Origin: Elusimicrobiota bacterium
GTDB taxonomy: Bacteria > Elusimicrobiota > Elusimicrobia > UBA1565
NCBI GenBank assembly: GCA_016196755.1
Contig: JACPXC010000048.1
Coordinates: forward strand, 1 to 64,000
Length of the DNA: 64,000 nt
Reading direction: 5' to 3'
This document shows, in pieces, positions 62,417 to 64,000 of this stretch. Both the position numbers and the translations under genes were made by a program. The notes under the pieces are model-generated. The model was not told the DNA's origin. It ran no database searches and was given only the letters and a program-made list of their open reading frames with translations. The first letter of the stretch is position 1; each line of letters starts with the position of its first letter.

Positions 62417-62489
62417 GGCGCGGTAGCTCAGGGGTTAGAGCGGGCGTTTCATAAGCGCTAGGTCGCAGGTTCAATTCCTGCCCGCGCCA
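62417..62489 (+). tRNA. tRNA-Met (CAT)
   Basis: Acceptor GGCGCGG/CCGCGCC with discriminator A, D-arm GCTC/GAGC, anticodon loop TTCATAA (CAT), T-arm GCAGG-TTCAATT-CCTGC. Elongator Met is most likely; a lysidine-modified Ile2 tRNA with the same anticodon cannot be excluded. CCA is not encoded. Confidence 0.9.
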
Positions 62490-62529
62490 CACTTTGGTCT
62501 AGGCGTCTATAATAGGAGAGCGAAAACAC

Positions 62530-62709
62530 ATGGCAGAATCGCTGGTCGTGGCGTCGAAGGTGAAGTCGGTCGTCAAGGAAGCCGGCCTGCGCACCGGCGG
62601 GGACTTCTTGGACGCCCTTTCCAGCCGCGTCGCGTCGATCGTCTCCGCGGCCGTCGAGAAGGTCAAGGCCGAGGGCAAGAAGAAGACCCTGGGAGCCGAG
62701 GACCTCTGA
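62530..62709 (+). CDS. Bacterial histone-fold protein
   Basis: A 59-residue protein. The sequence VVASKVKSVVKEAGLRTGG then DALSSRVASIVSAAVEKVKA and GKKKTLGAEDL matches a single histone fold: short helix, long central helix, short strand, and the terminal (R/K)xT-x-x-x-D-L pattern found in archaeal histones and in bacterial histones such as Bdellovibrio HBb. It would bind and coat or bend DNA as a dimer. Expressed shortly after the tRNA-Met gene, ATAGGAGAGC precedes the ATG. The stop overlaps the next frame as CTGA. Confidence 0.8.
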   Translation: MAESLVVASKVKSVVKEAGLRTGGDFLDALSSRVASIVSAAVEKVKAEGKKKTLGAEDL

Positions 62710-62726
62710 GCACCTTCCGGGACTTC

Positions 62727-63734
62727 ATGGAGACCGCGCTCTACGACGGCGAGCGCGGCTTCTACGCGGCCCGGACGCCCAAGGCGGACTTCTACACCGC
62801 GCCGGAGCTGCACCCGGCGTTCGCGCGCGTCCTGGCCGGGGAACTGGCGGCGCGTCTCGAGCGGGTCCGCGAGGCGCGGCCCCGCTCGCCTCTTTTCATC
62901 GTCGAGGCCGGGTCGGGCGACGGCACCCTGGCGCGCCAGCTCCTGGCCGCCCTGCGCGAACAGCACCCGCGCTGGTTCCTCGCCATCCGCTACGTCCTCA
63001 TCGAGCGAGTCGAGCGGCTCCTGCTCGACAGCATCACCGACCTCCAGGACACGGGCGCTAACGTGATGGGCTACAGCCGCTTGGAGGACATGCCGCCGGT
63101 CTGCGGCGTGGTGCTCTCCAACGAGCTCATCGACGCCCTGCCGGTCCACGTCCTCGTCAAGGCCGCAGGTGCCATCAAGGAGCTCCACGTGGCGCCGCGG
63201 CGCAAGCACGGCCGGCCGGGCGGGGCCCTCAAGGCCGTGCCGGGCCCGCTCTCCGAGCGCGCGCTAAAGACCGCCGCCAAGCGGGTCGGCCCGGGCCTCG
63301 TCGACGGCCAGCTCCACTCCGTCTGCCTCGAGTCGGGCCGCTGGCTGGCCCAAGTCTCGAGCAGGCTCCGCGCCGGGTCGGTCATCACGATCGACTACGG
63401 CAAGCGCTTCGGCCCCGCCGACCCTAACCCGCCGCGCGGCTTCCGGCAGCACCGCCACGTCGCCGACCTGGTCGCCGCGGCCGGACGCCAGGACCTGACC
63501 GCCTCCGCCGACTTCACGACGCTCGAGGCCGAGGGCCGGGCCTGCGGCCTGGAGACCGTCGCCTACACGACGCTGTCCTCTTTCCTCATCGACCGGGGCA
63601 TCCTCGACCTGCTGCCGAAGGGGGACACACCCGCGGCCTACGCCGAGCGCGCCAAGATGAAGACCCTCTTCCATCCCGAAGGGATGGGCGAGGCCTTCAA
63701 GGTCCTCATCCAAGAGAAGGGGTTATCCCGATGA
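62727..63734 (+). CDS. MidA/NDUFAF7-type SAM-dependent methyltransferase
   Basis: A 335-residue class I methyltransferase of the MidA/NDUFAF7 family: DFYTAPELHPAF near the start, SAM site IVEAGSGDGTLARQLL, GVVLSNELIDALPVH and FRQHRHVADLV. In eukaryotes NDUFAF7 methylates an Arg of complex I subunit NDUFS2 and is needed for assembly. Here its stop overlaps the nuoA start by 4 nt, a rare direct genomic link. ATG 62727 is annotated, but the family usually begins with an FxxFM stretch, which a CTG at 62706, overlapping the histone stop as CTGA, would include. Confidence 0.85.
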   Translation: METALYDGERGFYAARTPKADFYTAPELHPAFARVLAGELAARLERVREARPRSPLFIVEAGSGDGTLARQLLAALREQHPRWFLAIRYVLIERVERLLLDSITDLQDTGANVMGYSRLEDMPPVCGVVLSNELIDALPVHVLVKAAGAIKELHVAPRRKHGRPGGALKAVPGPLSERALKTAAKRVGPGLVDGQLHSVCLESGRWLAQVSSRLRAGSVITIDYGKRFGPADPNPPRGFRQHRHVADLVAAAGRQDLTASADFTTLEAEGRACGLETVAYTTLSSFLIDRGILDLLPKGDTPAAYAERAKMKTLFHPEGMGEAFKVLIQEKGLSR

Positions 63735-64000
63735 TGCCCGACTACGCCGTCCTGTTCGCCTTCGCCCTCGTCGCCGTCGGCTTCTCGGCGGTCACTCTGG
63801 TGGCCGCCCAGCTCCTGCGGCCCTCTGTGCCCGACGCGGTCAAGCAGTCGACCTACGAGTGCGGCATGGACGCCGTCGGCTCGACCGAGGTCAAGACCAA
63901 CATCCGCTTCTACGTCTTCGCCCTGCTCTTCGTCATCTTCGACGTGGAAGCCCTTTTCGTCCTGCCCTGGGCCGTGACGGTCAAGGAGCTGGGCCCGGTG
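63731..64000 (+). CDS. nuoA: NADH-quinone oxidoreductase subunit A, truncated by window edge
   Basis: The first 90 codons of NuoA: three-helix membrane subunit of complex I. Seen: first helix, then ASTYECGMDAVGS-like loop (STYECGM) and FYVFALLFVIFDVEALFVLPWAV, both diagnostic. ATG overlaps the upstream stop by 4 nt. The rest of the gene and presumably the nuo operon lie past 64000. Confidence 0.95.
   Translation, partial: MMPDYAVLFAFALVAVGFSAVTLVAAQLLRPSVPDAVKQSTYECGMDAVGSTEVKTNIRFYVFALLFVIFDVEALFVLPWAVTVKELGPV

Overview
The window is a visibly G+C-rich, densely packed bacterial chromosome segment. The organism looks Gram-negative and respiring: it has an HtrA protease with a signal peptide, a complex I locus starting at the right edge, electron-transfer flavoprotein (ETF) genes with an acyl-CoA dehydrogenase, and glycogen and trehalose enzymes. 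The mix of many secreted proteins without recognisable names, an acyl-CoA dehydrogenase/ETF operon joined to fatty-acid synthesis, and a one-fold bacterial histone would fit Elusimicrobiota or a similar under-cultured phylum. That placement is inference; no rRNA is present to test it.

Layout. 0.2-3.8 kb: a zinc-ribbon protein, then an iron module (cytochrome-c/FTR1 permease with a 10-bp-arm palindromic operator, a BFD-like ferredoxin, and bacterioferritin on the other strand). 3.8-6.6 kb: HtrA-like protease and a SulP transporter. 6.7-13.8 kb: three consecutive proteins that share a signal peptide plus a roughly 200-residue leader ending in an (K/R)MDQS motif, but carry unrelated C-terminal modules (arginine-deiminase fold, CPA2 cation/proton antiporter, FAD-type oxidoreductase). 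13.8-20.1 kb: GlgX, a ferritin-like protein, TreY and Ogt. 20.2-23.1 kb: a small secreted protein, then a lower-G+C AbiE-type toxin-antitoxin pair next to tRNA-Asn. 23.4-30.8 kb: a secreted protein, a betaine/choline-type ABC transporter whose fused binding domain appears circularly permuted, a TauE-type permease, and a Lon-type AAA protease carrying a signal peptide. 31.3-39.2 kb: a seven-gene leftward operon, clpP-lon-aminotransferase-serA-ABC ATPase-ABC permease-TPR protein. 39.2-42.7 kb: a palindromic repeat, two small rightward genes, trigger factor, tRNA-Leu and tRNA-Lys. 42.8-47.5 kb: an envelope cluster (GYF-domain membrane protein, small membrane protein, TPR-SpoIID protein), then a glycosyltransferase. 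48.7-50.6 kb: a lower-G+C accessory patch ending in brnTA. 50.7-62.1 kb: isocitrate dehydrogenase with a zinc-ribbon insertion, GT2, yceD-rpmF-plsX-fabG-acpP-rnc, acyl-CoA dehydrogenase-etfB-etfA, M1 aminopeptidase. 62.1-64 kb: a second long palindromic repeat, tRNA-Met, a histone-fold protein, a MidA/NDUFAF7-type methyltransferase and the start of nuoA.

Window-wide patterns. At least eight genes have a -10-like hexamer ending only 5-7 nt before the start codon, which predicts leaderless mRNAs. Three intergenic regions carry members of one palindromic repeat family. Many adjacent genes overlap by 4 nt (ATGA, GTGA, TTGA), and two junctions read CTGA in the same geometry, so CTG may serve as a start codon.

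Strongest candidates for new biology are the shared-leader fusion cassette at 6.7-13.8 kb, the permuted binding-domain transporter, the zinc-ribbon isocitrate dehydrogenase, the histone, the methyltransferase-nuoA coupling and the repeat family.
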